Part shown: one piece after another, positions 49,222-57,570 of the stretch
Numbering within the stretch: position 1 is the first letter of the stretch
Layout: each line of letters opens with the position of its first letter
DNA from: Acinetobacter radioresistens DSM 6976 = NBRC 102413 = CIP 103788
Lineage (GTDB): Bacteria; Pseudomonadota; Gammaproteobacteria; Pseudomonadales; Moraxellaceae
Direction: 5' to 3'
Assembly: GCF_006757745.1 (NCBI RefSeq)
Contig: NZ_AP019741.1
Location: 124,001 to 188,000 of the forward strand
DNA: 64,000 nucleotides
The notes under the pieces: model-generated
Told to the model about the DNA's origin: nothing
Databases searched by the model: none
Seen by the model: only the letters and a program-made list of their open reading frames with translations
Position numbers and translations under genes: made by a program

Positions 49222-50160
49222 ATGAAAACTTTTAAAAATGCTACTGAACAGAAATTTGCTCAACTTGTAGAAGAACTTGAAGCTAAGTTCGTTACTGGTA
49301 AATGGGTAATGCCTTTCAAAGCTGCATGTCCTCACTTTAATGCTCAATCTGGAAAACGATACAACGGCGTAAATGCTTGGCTATTGTCCATGGTTGCAGT
49401 AAACAAGAACTATCAATCTAAAGCATGGCTTACTTTTAAACAGGCTCAAGCGAAATCTTGGCGTGTAGTTAAAGGTGAATCAGGCACACCGATTCAGTTT
49501 TGGAGTCCTATCAAAGACAAAAATGATCCTGAGAAAGAAATCTGGTTTGTTAAATACTTTACCGTTTTCAATCTTGATCAAATTGTTGATGCTGATGGCA
49601 ATCCTGTATCTGTTGGTGATGTTGATATTGTTGAAGGTGAATCTGATTCAGGTTTGCCGACACATGAGGAACAACGCAACATGCTTGAACGACTCAGTGC
49701 CGGTCTTAACGTAACTGTTCATCATCATGAAGGTTTGGGTAGTGCTTTCTATCGACCTTCTGAACATGCAGTTTACTTACCGACTATCCCTGAGTTTCAT
49801 ACAATTGAAGGTTACTTAGCAACTTACCTCCATGAATTAGGACACTCTACTCACCGTTTTGTACGTCCTGATTGGAAGAAAGATGTCTTTGGTTCTGTTC
49901 TCTATGCTAAAGAAGAATGTGTTGCTGAGCTTATCTCTGTGTTCGTATCTTCTATGCTTGGAATTGAGAAAATTGCCCTTGAAAGCCATGCCGGATATAT
50001 TCACGGATGGTTAGAAAAGGCAAAATCTGATGATCCAAAGTTTTTTGCAAAAGCGATTAAAGCTGCTTCTAAAGCATCGTTTTATATGTGGGATATTCTT
50101 CATCCAGAAGAATCTACCGATAATTCTGATGTTGAAGCTCCTGTCGCAATTGAAGCTTAA
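49222..50160 (+). CDS. ardC: ArdC-type antirestriction protein, cassette 4, 312 aa
   Basis: N-terminal single-strand-DNA-binding domain (DUF1738/ArdC-N type: W-VMPF then GKRYNGVNAWLLSM, WLTFKQAQAKSW, VKGESGTPIQFW) and a C-terminal zincin metallopeptidase with HELGH (YLATYLHELGHSTHRF, about 208-223) and a downstream Glu in EECVAELIS. Known ArdC protects incoming single-stranded plasmid DNA from host restriction. The length is typical. It is the largest of the four cassette genes and the one that suggests this is the leading region. Confidence 0.9.
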   Translation: MKTFKNATEQKFAQLVEELEAKFVTGKWVMPFKAACPHFNAQSGKRYNGVNAWLLSMVAVNKNYQSKAWLTFKQAQAKSWRVVKGESGTPIQFWSPIKDKNDPEKEIWFVKYFTVFNLDQIVDADGNPVSVGDVDIVEGESDSGLPTHEEQRNMLERLSAGLNVTVHHHEGLGSAFYRPSEHAVYLPTIPEFHTIEGYLATYLHELGHSTHRFVRPDWKKDVFGSVLYAKEECVAELISVFVSSMLGIEKIALESHAGYIHGWLEKAKSDDPKFFAKAIKAASKASFYMWDILHPEESTDNSDVEAPVAIEA

Positions 50161-50398
50161 TTTACTTCAATAATCTTCTAACAAAAGCCATCTAAGTTTT
50201 TACTTATTTGGCTTTTTTTATTATCTCAATATTATCTTTTATTATTGGTTAATATTATTCTAATCATTATCTGTAACTATTAACTATAATATGTAAATAT
50301 ATTATTAACATTTAAAAAAAGTTAATGCTTTTTAATTTGAAATGTACTATGATTGATCTTGAACATAGTTCCGCAATCCGGCGTTACCGGAGTTCTTT

Positions 50399-50431
50399 AT
50401 GATCAAGTGTTTGTTGGCTGATTCTCAATGA
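50399..50431 (+). CDS. Possible 10-residue leader peptide
   Basis: MIKCLLADSQ, preceded by CCGGAG eight bases before the ATG. The ribosome site lies in a hairpin, which suggests translation is controlled. It has no run of one amino acid typical of classical attenuators. It could be a short peptide gene or the start codon context that stabilises the RNA. Confidence 0.35.
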   Translation: MIKCLLADSQ

Positions 50432-50520
50432 TTGTAGATGATGTGCTTCAAATACGACTGTTTTCACACTTCGGTTTGAAAACAATATTGATGGCTAATT
50501 CTATCAATAACTCTCAATAG

Positions 50521-50545
50521 TCGCCCGTAGCCCAAAAAAGCTCGG
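50521..50545 (+). terminator. Strong intrinsic terminator of the small RNA
   Basis: TCGCCCG paired with CGGGCGA, extended by AGC/GCT, loop of A residues, then TTTTT. Confidence 0.9.
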
Positions 50546-50586
50546 GCGATTTTTAATGCCTAAAAGAAAAATACAGTCGGGTGGGA

Positions 50587-51189
50587 ATGGTGAGAGATAT
50601 AACATCCAAACAAATTGAAAGGGCTGATCTGGTCTTTCGTGGTCGCATGTCCAGTACGCCGTTTTTAAATCATCCTGCCTTCAAATATTCGTTCTCCCTC
50701 ACTGGTTACAAAGACTTCACCTACGGCGCTGTCACGGGTCCTGCAATCTCCATCAGTAACCTGTTTCATGAGATGGCCCACTCTATAGAGTTTATTCTCT
50801 CGGGAGATGATCCTAAGCAAAGGGCTAGGGGTGGACGGTATCATTTCGACACTAATCAAATTGAAATCGATGGCCGGCTGTATGAGCAAGTGCAGACTAA
50901 TCAGATCACATTAAGGGAATGCCGCACGTTTGCAATCCAGATTAAGCTAATGCACTCAGTAGGCTTTAGGATGAACCTATTTCAATTTGCGCGTGAGAGC
51001 GCCAGATTGACCACTTGGCTGCCTGACTGGTACTTGGTGGAGGGTGATAACGAAATTGAGCGTGTTGCGTGGTGTAACGCTTTAATATTGCAGCATTACG
51101 AAAACCTGAAATTGGCTGATTTATATGAAGCATTTGCAACGTGGTTAGATGAAATACATTCCTTAAAAAGCGCATTTATTGCTATTTGA
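50587..51189 (+). CDS. HExxH zinc metallopeptidase-like protein, 200 aa
   Basis: The motif HEMAH (ISNLFHEMAHSIEFIL, near 60-75) is a zinc-binding peptidase signature. Further Glu and His (VEGDNEIERVAWCNALILQH) in the second half could supply the third ligand. It is otherwise not a family I know and is not an ArdC homologue outside this motif. The ATG at 50587 follows GGGTGG; a GTG at 50581 is possible. It lies 30 bases after the terminator of the small RNA. Possibly another anti-defence peptidase. Confidence 0.65.
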   Translation: MVRDITSKQIERADLVFRGRMSSTPFLNHPAFKYSFSLTGYKDFTYGAVTGPAISISNLFHEMAHSIEFILSGDDPKQRARGGRYHFDTNQIEIDGRLYEQVQTNQITLRECRTFAIQIKLMHSVGFRMNLFQFARESARLTTWLPDWYLVEGDNEIERVAWCNALILQHYENLKLADLYEAFATWLDEIHSLKSAFIAI

Positions 51190-51328
51190 GTAATTCGCCA
51201 GAAATAACTCTTTTAATGCCCTTTAAATTAACCACTTTAACTTTCATATAAACCTTTCTGTGTATCGCAATTAGAGAAATCTTATTAAAGAATGGGTCTG
51301 ATCCCAATTTTTAGATAGTTACTACTGC

Positions 51329-51649
51329 TTAACTATTTTTGATAGTTAACAGTCGCAAAAAAGGGGCAATAATTTCATAAGAACATTCATGGAATTTTGA
51401 ATCAGTCTTCCGTAAGCTTTTAAAAAACGCTGCTTCTTCTGACTCTGGTAGAGTTTCGCTTATCTCTTTCTCAATTTCTGAAATTGAGTCTTTATTAGTC
51501 AATACGCCGTGAAGGATTTGACCATTTAATTCTCTTTTTAATTTTTCCATACTAGAGATGATCACCTCTATGTGCGTAATGGCACGATTATAGTAAAAAC
51601 TTGTAGAGCTTGATTCGTCTGGTCGATTAAAGAAATTATCAATTAGCAT
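51329..51649 (-). CDS. Hypothetical helical protein, 106 aa
   Basis: Unrecognised acidic, helical protein (THIEVIISSMEKLKRELNGQ then SEIEKEISETLPESEEAAFF). AAAGG precedes the ATG. It is the only leftward gene among rightward neighbours. A 290-base gap to the next gene, with A+T-rich sequence, would hold divergent promoters. Confidence 0.55.
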   Translation of the reverse strand: MLIDNFFNRPDESSSTSFYYNRAITHIEVIISSMEKLKRELNGQILHGVLTNKDSISEIEKEISETLPESEEAAFFKSLRKTDSKFHECSYEIIAPFLRLLTIKNS

Positions 51650-51940
51650 TTCATTTACCTTTTTTAGAAATTAATAAATAATATTACGATAATGATTATG
51701 AATATTTATAATTAAAAATCAAGAAACATTATAGTTACAAAAATATCGAAGTGCCGAATATGTGTTCCGATACTGTTCTCTAAGGATAATGAATAAAAAT
51801 TCGCAAATACAATGACTTATAATCTTGTAACAAGCCTATAAAAACACGTAAAAACTTAAACAAAATCAAGATTTATAATTTCGTTTAATTTGCAATTTTA
51901 GAAATATTTTATTAAAAAAAGAATTTTTGAGAGCTATCTG

Positions 51941-52390
51941 ATGGATATTACAAAAGCGGATTTGTTAAATGTTAAATGTACAGATTTTTGTGAGTGGGGA
52001 GAGTGGAATGAATGGCTTGTACACCAGATAAATGAGTTAGGTTATGTCCAATTAAATTCAGACATTAATTTTTTATATTTCTTGACTGTAATTATTATTT
52101 CCATAATATTAGCTCCGTTAATTAGTAAATTTCTTAAAATAATTAAAGAAACTTTTGGAAAAAAAGAATATATTATTGAAGAAATAAATTCTTGCACCCG
52201 TCATTATTTAGAGAAATGTTTAGAAAATGATGAATTCAGAAAACTGCTAATTAAAATATCGGCTACCGTTTTAATTTCTTTCTCGTTAATTGGTGCATTC
52301 TTGGGGAGTGCTATGTTTGGTTTTCTGTTTGGTGCTTTAATTTTAAGCATTAACCTTTACGACTATCTTCACAAATTACATGAGTCCTGA
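51941..52390 (+). CDS. Membrane protein, 149 aa
   Basis: Two or three hydrophobic segments: FLYFLTVIIISIILAPLISKFL (about 45-66), then ISATVLISFSLIGAFLGSAMF and GFLFGALILSINLYDYL near the C-terminus, separated by a charged loop with Cys (INSCTRHYLEKCLENDEF). No family recognised. Its end overlaps the start of the next gene by 11 bases. Confidence 0.65.
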   Translation: MDITKADLLNVKCTDFCEWGEWNEWLVHQINELGYVQLNSDINFLYFLTVIIISIILAPLISKFLKIIKETFGKKEYIIEEINSCTRHYLEKCLENDEFRKLLIKISATVLISFSLIGAFLGSAMFGFLFGALILSINLYDYLHKLHES

Positions 52391-53228
52391 TCAAAACATT
52401 CTTTTTAACGAAGTTGTGAGCAATATGAATACTATTACCGACCTATCAAGACATATTCTCCCTTCTTCACCAAAGAAGCCTGTACTTTGTCCATACTGCA
52501 AAGAAGAAGCACAATTCGATAAAGGCTTGTGGCGTTGCAATCCTTGTAATGCTTTGGGTAGGGCAGATAAGCAAACTGGCCGACCATTGGGAACCATGGC
52601 AAATAACGCTTTATGGACTGCAAGGAAGGAGATACACCAGTCTTTTGGTGCGGTCATGCAATATCATATTAGTAATGGCATAAGTAAAACGCAGGCCAGA
52701 AAGAAGGTTATCAATGATTTGGCAAATGTACTTAATCTAAACCCCAAACAGATCAATATTGATCGCTTTGATGAAACGCTGTGTAAGCTTTCGTTAGACG
52801 CGATTACCAAGATGCAGACGGCGTGTGTTCCCGTATGCCCATACTGTTCAAATCTCTCTGTCTATCTTCCATCTAAGCGTATTTATCGCTGTGAACCATG
52901 CGATGCTCAAGTCGGGGTCCATAAACATAATAATCAGCCTTTAGGATCGTTAGCTAATCCGGAATTGCGTGCGACTAGAAAAAAAGCACATTCTTACTTT
53001 GATCCATTGTGGCGATGCAAGATGAAGCGTGATTCCTTAACCGTTTCCCAAGCGCGAAAGACTGCATATCACTGGCTTGCCTTACAAATGGGTATAGATT
53101 TTGTTGACTGCCATATAGGGGAGTTTGACATTGAGCAATGCAATGAGGTCATACGAATCTGCAAGCCATATATAGGGAAGGCTATGCAGCAAATTCAAAA
53201 CTCAAAAAATAATTATTCTGTCACTTGA
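52380..53228 (+). CDS. Double zinc-ribbon protein, DUF3268-like, 282 aa
   Basis: Two tandem copies of one domain. Each has CPYC, then about 15 residues, WRCNPCNA or YRCEPCDA, PLGTMANNALWTARKEIH or PLGSLANPELRATRKKAHS, and a helical part ending with an Asp/Cys motif (DRFDETLC, GEFDIEQC). This matches the zinc-finger DUF3268 pattern, duplicated. It probably binds nucleic acid or protein on the plasmid's entry programme. It overlaps the membrane-protein gene and is co-translated. Confidence 0.8.
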   Translation: MSPDQNILFNEVVSNMNTITDLSRHILPSSPKKPVLCPYCKEEAQFDKGLWRCNPCNALGRADKQTGRPLGTMANNALWTARKEIHQSFGAVMQYHISNGISKTQARKKVINDLANVLNLNPKQINIDRFDETLCKLSLDAITKMQTACVPVCPYCSNLSVYLPSKRIYRCEPCDAQVGVHKHNNQPLGSLANPELRATRKKAHSYFDPLWRCKMKRDSLTVSQARKTAYHWLALQMGIDFVDCHIGEFDIEQCNEVIRICKPYIGKAMQQIQNSKNNYSVT

Positions 53229-53376
53229 TGATGGTCGATACTTTGTTCTGGATACAAAGTATTGCCTCTTTTGGTTAATGAAAATGAAAGCAATTAGTGA
53301 AACTTGTAATGCTCTTACTATTAAAGACATACAGCAATATGCTTTAGCTTTTGTTTAATAGCTTCTAAGAAAAAAA

Positions 53377-53397
53377 GACTTTTTATAAGTCCTTTTT
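53377..53397. terminator. Bidirectional terminator
   Basis: AAAAAAAGACTTTTTATAAG then TCCTTTTTTT: GACTT/AAGTC stem between an A-run and a T-run. It ends the leftward gene 53383-53883 and rightward transcripts. Confidence 0.75.
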
Positions 53398-53883
53398 TTC
53401 TGTCTGATTGTAATTAGAAGGGAATTCAAAATCTTTACTTGAAAAACAGAAAATAATTACACGGAGAATATAACTAACTATTAAATACAACAAAGAATAG
53501 AAAAGTATATGTATTTCAAATTCCCCAAAAAAAACTATATAAAAGAACATTACAGTGGTATTTATAAAAATTATATAAATATAATCAATGCCATACTTTA
53601 AGATTAAAGTAGCTACATCAATATCTCCAATGCGAATTTTCTTTTCAATTATCGATAACGAGTACAAAAATCCAGTCATACTAAAACATACGAGTAGAGC
53701 TACTACCATCATTTCAAGAAAGTACTTAGAGTAAAGCGAACTTATGAGATTTAATAAAATATCTTCTGAGATTAAAAAATTACATAGCCAAAAAAAGAGT
53801 GCTATAAAAATAAAATGAAAAAATAATTCAGCAAATGGAATAATCCATTTTTCTTTTTTTTTAAATTTGTGTTTAACTTCCAT
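53383..53883 (-). CDS. Four-span membrane protein, 166 aa
   Basis: A basic N-terminus (EVKHKFKKKEKW) and four hydrophobic segments: IPFAELFFHFIFIALFFWL, FLEMMVVALLVCFSMTGFLY, YGIDYIYIIFINTTVMFFY and ILFYSLLYLIVSYILRVIIF. Unusually A+T-rich even for this plasmid, which suggests a separate origin. No family recognised. Confidence 0.6.
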   Translation of the reverse strand: MEVKHKFKKKEKWIIPFAELFFHFIFIALFFWLCNFLISEDILLNLISSLYSKYFLEMMVVALLVCFSMTGFLYSLSIIEKKIRIGDIDVATLILKYGIDYIYIIFINTTVMFFYIVFFGEFEIHILFYSLLYLIVSYILRVIIFCFSSKDFEFPSNYNQTEKKDL

Positions 53884-53964
53884 ACAGATACACCAGTATA
53901 TTGCAGAAAAAATAATCGAAAGTTGGTAATTGAGGATCAGATATTTCTAACTGATCCTTTTTTT

Positions 53965-53990
53965 ATGCTTTTAAATCGTTACGATTTAAA
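53965..53990 (-). terminator. Terminator after the SppA-like gene
   Basis: TTTTAAATCG-TTA-CGATTTAAAA, a perfect 10-bp stem just past the stop, followed on the minus strand by ATAAAAAAA. A second hairpin, GGATCAG/CTGATCC with T7, faces right at 53934-53963. Confidence 0.7.
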
Positions 53991-53991
53991 A

Positions 53992-54969
53992 TTATTGAAC
54001 TTGGATTTGAAGTTCTTCTTTTAAGCTGTCAGATAAGCCCTGACCAATCGATCTACCTACATCACTATAAGCTGTATTGAAAAGTCCACCCAAGCCATTA
54101 TTGACATAGGTATAGTTTTTTACTTGATCGATTTTTAATTCGCGCTTAAGGGTATTCATATCACCCACTTTATCAGCAATACCAACCTCTACCGCTTGCT
54201 CACCTGTCCAGACTAATCCTGAGAACATATCATCAGTTTCTTTCAGTCGGCCATTACGTCCATCACGTACATACTTGATGAAGTTCTTATGCACGTTGTT
54301 CAACATCTTTTGGTAATAATCCATTTGCTCATCAGTCACCTTCTGCGTGAAGGAAAAGGCTGCCTTGTTTGAGCCGGCAGTGATAGTACGATCACCTACA
54401 CCAACCTTGTCCATTAGCTTGGTAAAGTCATAGTTGCTCATAATCACCCCAATTGAGCCTACAAGGGATGTTTTGCCCACGATTATGTAATCACTGGCAG
54501 ATGCGATCTGGTACGCTGCTGATGCGCCCATATCTTCAATGAGGGCATACACTTTCTTGTTCGGGTATTTATTCTTTAAATACTGAATTTCATTCCATAC
54601 CATTTCAGCTTGATACGGGGAGCCGCCACCCGAGTTGATCTGTAATACGATTGCTGAGCTATCCTCGTTTTCAAAAGCTTGTCTTAATGATTGGGTAATA
54701 TAAGTACCATTTGCATTGGTATTTGAGGCAATCGTTCCATTCACTTTAATTAAGGCGATATGTGGACCGCTTACAAATGAATTCTTAATATTGTCTGTGA
54801 TCTTAAGGCTACTATTGAGGCTGTAAATTGCCAGTAAGGTAAGGAATATACCCAATGATGTTGCAGTGATTTCAAGCCAAGTTCTTTTTTTTACTTTATA
54901 TGTGACTGTTCTTGGTAGGTCAGAATCCCTATTGAAAATTCTTCGCATGAACTCTTTTAATCTATTCAT
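53992..54969 (-). CDS. sppA: SppA-type (S49) signal peptide peptidase, 325 aa
   Basis: Membrane-anchored serine peptidase that degrades signal peptides. One membrane segment (about 32-52) precedes LQINSGGGSPYQAE. The nucleophile Ser150 is in DMGASAAYQIA, and Lys202 in AGSNKAAF, exactly 52 residues on, the spacing found in SppA proteins. The length fits the short (36K) class. Chromosomes carry their own copy; one on a plasmid may process transfer proteins, although prophage-like capsid proteases of this family also exist. Confidence 0.88.
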   Translation of the reverse strand: MNRLKEFMRRIFNRDSDLPRTVTYKVKKRTWLEITATSLGIFLTLLAIYSLNSSLKITDNIKNSFVSGPHIALIKVNGTIASNTNANGTYITQSLRQAFENEDSSAIVLQINSGGGSPYQAEMVWNEIQYLKNKYPNKKVYALIEDMGASAAYQIASASDYIIVGKTSLVGSIGVIMSNYDFTKLMDKVGVGDRTITAGSNKAAFSFTQKVTDEQMDYYQKMLNNVHKNFIKYVRDGRNGRLKETDDMFSGLVWTGEQAVEVGIADKVGDMNTLKRELKIDQVKNYTYVNNGLGGLFNTAYSDVGRSIGQGLSDSLKEELQIQVQ

Positions 54970-55071
54970 TAGAGATGCCTTGTATATTGAGCGTTAATAT
55001 TTAAATAATATAACTCAATAAAAAAAGATACATTAACGAAATATTATTGTTTATTTCACTAAGCGATATTG

Positions 55072-55100
55072 GAAAAAACACCCCATTAAGGGTGTTTTTT
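55072..55100. terminator. Bidirectional terminator
   Basis: AAAACACCCCATTAAGGGTG followed by TTTTTT: ACACCC/GGGTGT stem between A-run and T-run, just past the stop of the leftward 55111 gene. Confidence 0.85.
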
Positions 55101-55110
55101 AATGGTTTGG

Positions 55111-56409
55111 TTATGCCGGATTTTCAACTGATACAGAAAGTATATTATCCATAGCACAAGCATAAAAATACTTTGCTTTTCTGATATTGGGTATGAGCTG
55201 CCCGTAAAGATCGTGAATTAACTTGGTATCAGAATTCGATAAATTCAACCACTGATCCGGTACAAAAACATTTCCATAATCATTCGAGGTTACTGACACT
55301 TTTGCGATCAAGTCCATGCACTTATCAAATCGTGGTTTGATCGCTAATTCGGCATCAGCCATTAAGATTTCCGTAGGCATATAAGCTGCAATTTCAATAT
55401 CCAGTGTTACTTCATTATTGGATATGTAAAACACAACAGTAAACGTATCCATTAACTCAACTGAGTTTTCATCGATATGCCAACCGAAAACGCCGTTTTC
55501 ACCTTCCTCAGAAAATGAGTAGCTTAATTTATGCTTCAAGAAATCTGATAAGCAACTTAAGCTTTTGCATTCGATCGTGAGAATATTAAATTTTGATTCT
55601 GCCAATTGCGGCATTAAAGTTTTGTGTTGATCTGAATTATTGAGGATGTGTAATAAATATTGGATTGTGTCAGTAGACAAAGAAATTTTATCTTTAGAAC
55701 CTGACAAGATTAAAGCATTCTCATTTATGCAATCTCCTATCGCTGAATTACACAGGCCCACCCATTCATTACTATTCAATTTAACAGCCATATCCACCTT
55801 AAGGTGTCCAACCTCATAAACACGCTGTATTTTAAGCACATCAGTTATAGGGGATTTAGAATCAGCAATGAAGTGCTTATAGATCAGTGGATCGAGAGAA
55901 ATAGGGCTTTGATTAAGCTCTATAGATAGACCAATGTTATTTAATGCCATCATATAGATATGAGTCAGAACGGGTATACCTGAACGTTTGGTATCGCCGT
56001 AGTTTTTTATATAAAAGCAAATCAGATTACTTGCCTCTATCTTAAAATTGTACTCAGACCTAATGGCTAACATTCTGTTGAGTGAAGCAACTAAAATCTC
56101 AGCGAAAAGTTTGTTTGATACCCCAAGTACTTCCTCCATGCGCTGAATTACATGGTCCACGGCGCTAATAATGTCGCCTGAATTCAGTGTTGTAAGCAAT
56201 TCTTTATCGTTAGTTGCTTTGAAACTCGCATAGGTTTTATAAGAATGAGAAGCTGCTAATAACTCAAAAATTTGAGCGCGTGATAATTTCAATCCTTCAA
56301 GGTTACATCCTTTGGTCAGGCTGAACCAATTGAAATAATATCCGATGTTATTGACAGTATTTTCGAGTGAGTCTGAGAAAGTAAAAGGTGTGAATGCAGA
56401 AAGCTTCAT
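55111..56409 (-). CDS. Unrecognised 432-aa protein
   Basis: The ATG at 56409 has AAGGATAAC upstream, so the frame's longer N-terminus is not used. Near the N-terminus LKLSRAQIFELLAASHSYKT then YASFKA resembles a short helical motif (hydrophobic-L-A-x-x-x-G/S-Y-x-S/T-Y-A) seen in many uncharacterised proteins of plasmids and islands. The rest is mixed helix and strand with no catalytic motif that I know. Monocistronic, with its own terminator. Confidence 0.6.
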   Translation of the reverse strand: MKLSAFTPFTFSDSLENTVNNIGYYFNWFSLTKGCNLEGLKLSRAQIFELLAASHSYKTYASFKATNDKELLTTLNSGDIISAVDHVIQRMEEVLGVSNKLFAEILVASLNRMLAIRSEYNFKIEASNLICFYIKNYGDTKRSGIPVLTHIYMMALNNIGLSIELNQSPISLDPLIYKHFIADSKSPITDVLKIQRVYEVGHLKVDMAVKLNSNEWVGLCNSAIGDCINENALILSGSKDKISLSTDTIQYLLHILNNSDQHKTLMPQLAESKFNILTIECKSLSCLSDFLKHKLSYSFSEEGENGVFGWHIDENSVELMDTFTVVFYISNNEVTLDIEIAAYMPTEILMADAELAIKPRFDKCMDLIAKVSVTSNDYGNVFVPDQWLNLSNSDTKLIHDLYGQLIPNIRKAKYFYACAMDNILSVSVENPA

Positions 56410-56736
56410 AGAAGTTATCCTTATTTCAAACGCAAGCATAGCATTGGTTTAACTGCGCTCACAAAGAAGATAAGGACAGTTTAAAAATGGTGTTTACAAC
56501 AAATGGTTTTTGCTCCAATGCAGGCAAGGTCATTACACCCATGCTTTAATCTTATTATTTTTTTAAAGATAAAGATATTTATTAAGCAAATTAAATTGGC
56601 TATTTGCATTTTAGGGTGGGATTTTTATAAATCTCACCTTATTTTTTTACTTAACAAACTCTAATTTTGCAATCTAAGGTTGTAACTACTTGAGCTAATC
56701 ATTTTTAAAATTTGCATTATAAGGTTGAAAGCGAAT
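56410..56736. repeat. Gap with two TTGCA-N4-AAGGTTG repeats
   Basis: TTTTGCAATCTAAGGTTGTAA (56665-56685) and TTTGCATTATAAGGTTGAAA (56711-56730), 46 bases apart. Two further copies lie at 57496 and 57545, before hsdM. No gene in the gap. Confidence 0.55.
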
Positions 56737-57402
56737 TTAGCTTTTTAATAATCCTTTTAGTTGACTCAAATATTCATTTGCTTTTTGTTGAGAATTTTCT
56801 TCTGATAAATTCAAATCAGATTGAATCTTAATGATGCTCTGTTCAAACTTGCTTAATTCCAAATCACTCAATCGTTGTTCATCTTTGTACATATCTATAG
56901 TTGCTCGACACAAATGAATGAAGTGTGCTGTTGTTTTGTACTGATAATTACAACAAGCATGAATGATATTTTTGAGTCGTCTGTGGCGTAGCTCAATATT
57001 GATTGGTTTATAAGTTGGATGGCTTGCGCTAAAAAATAGTGCCTTATCTATGGCATCACCGCTATACCAACCTTTATCCAAATTTTCTTGTGCTGCTTGA
57101 ATATAAATTTCTGCTACTCGCTTCCTGTCAGCCAAAATGTATTTCTCAATTTCAGCTTGGTCAGTTAAAAGCTCAATTGGTTCAAACTGAACTTTAGTGC
57201 CGTATCTGTTTTGGGTAGATTGATCATTTACTCGCAGAAAAATGGTTGCACCTATTTCTATATCTGATAGCACGGCATTTTTGACAAGTTGGGCTTGATA
57301 ATTTTTTACACTACCGATCAGTTCAGCTTGAATATACTTTGTTCCAGTTTTTAAGATACGAAACTGTCCAAATGCTGTCATTTTTTCTTGCTTATTTGAC
57401 AT
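56737..57402 (-). CDS. Unrecognised protein between repeats, next to hsdM, 221 aa
   Basis: Soluble and helical in the second half (QSIIKIQSDLNLSEENSQQK near the C-terminus). The first 75 residues are beta-rich (FGQFRILKTGTKYIQAELIG) and could be a small barrel. It diverges from hsdM across a 168-base region, and both it and that region are bracketed by paired TTGCA-N4-AAGGTTG repeats. It may be a control or accessory protein of the type I system, or an independent insertion. No known family. Confidence 0.6.
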   Translation of the reverse strand: MSNKQEKMTAFGQFRILKTGTKYIQAELIGSVKNYQAQLVKNAVLSDIEIGATIFLRVNDQSTQNRYGTKVQFEPIELLTDQAEIEKYILADRKRVAEIYIQAAQENLDKGWYSGDAIDKALFFSASHPTYKPINIELRHRRLKNIIHACCNYQYKTTAHFIHLCRATIDMYKDEQRLSDLELSKFEQSIIKIQSDLNLSEENSQQKANEYLSQLKGLLKS

Positions 57403-57495
57403 CTCACACCAAGCCTAATGATTATCCTGTGATAAATTTTAACATTAAGTCTTTATTCTGAAATAAAAAATTAGTCAGATTTGAAATTTTTAAAT

Positions 57496-57566
57496 ATTGC
57501 ATTTCAAGGTTGAAAAATTTACGTTTATTGCATAATATTTAACTATTGCAAAATAAGGTTGAAAAA
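57496..57566 (+). repeat. Pair of TTGCA-N4-AAGGTTGAAA repeats before hsdM
   Basis: ATTGCATTTCAAGGTTGAAA at 57496 and ATTGCAAAATAAGGTTGAAA at 57545, 49 bases apart, with a half copy ATTGCATAAT at 57527 between. The second overlaps the hsdM ribosome site. Probable operator for a regulator of the hsd genes. Confidence 0.6.
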
Positions 57567-57570
57567 CAAA

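Larger units (their letters stand above)
50340..50556 (+). ncRNA. Candidate small RNA or attenuated leader, about 200 nt
   Basis: It begins near a GATCTTGAA motif like the cassette leaders. Stem TCCGG-CGTTA-CCGGA (50377-50391) covers a GGAG ribosome site. A 10-codon frame follows. GTTTTCA-c-AC(TTCG)GT-t-TGAAAAC (50460-50483) closes with the very stable cUUCGg loop. The unit ends in TCGCCCG/CGGGCGA (50521-50539) plus TTTTT. No longer protein frame is present, so the product is a small RNA or a regulatory leader. Confidence 0.6.
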
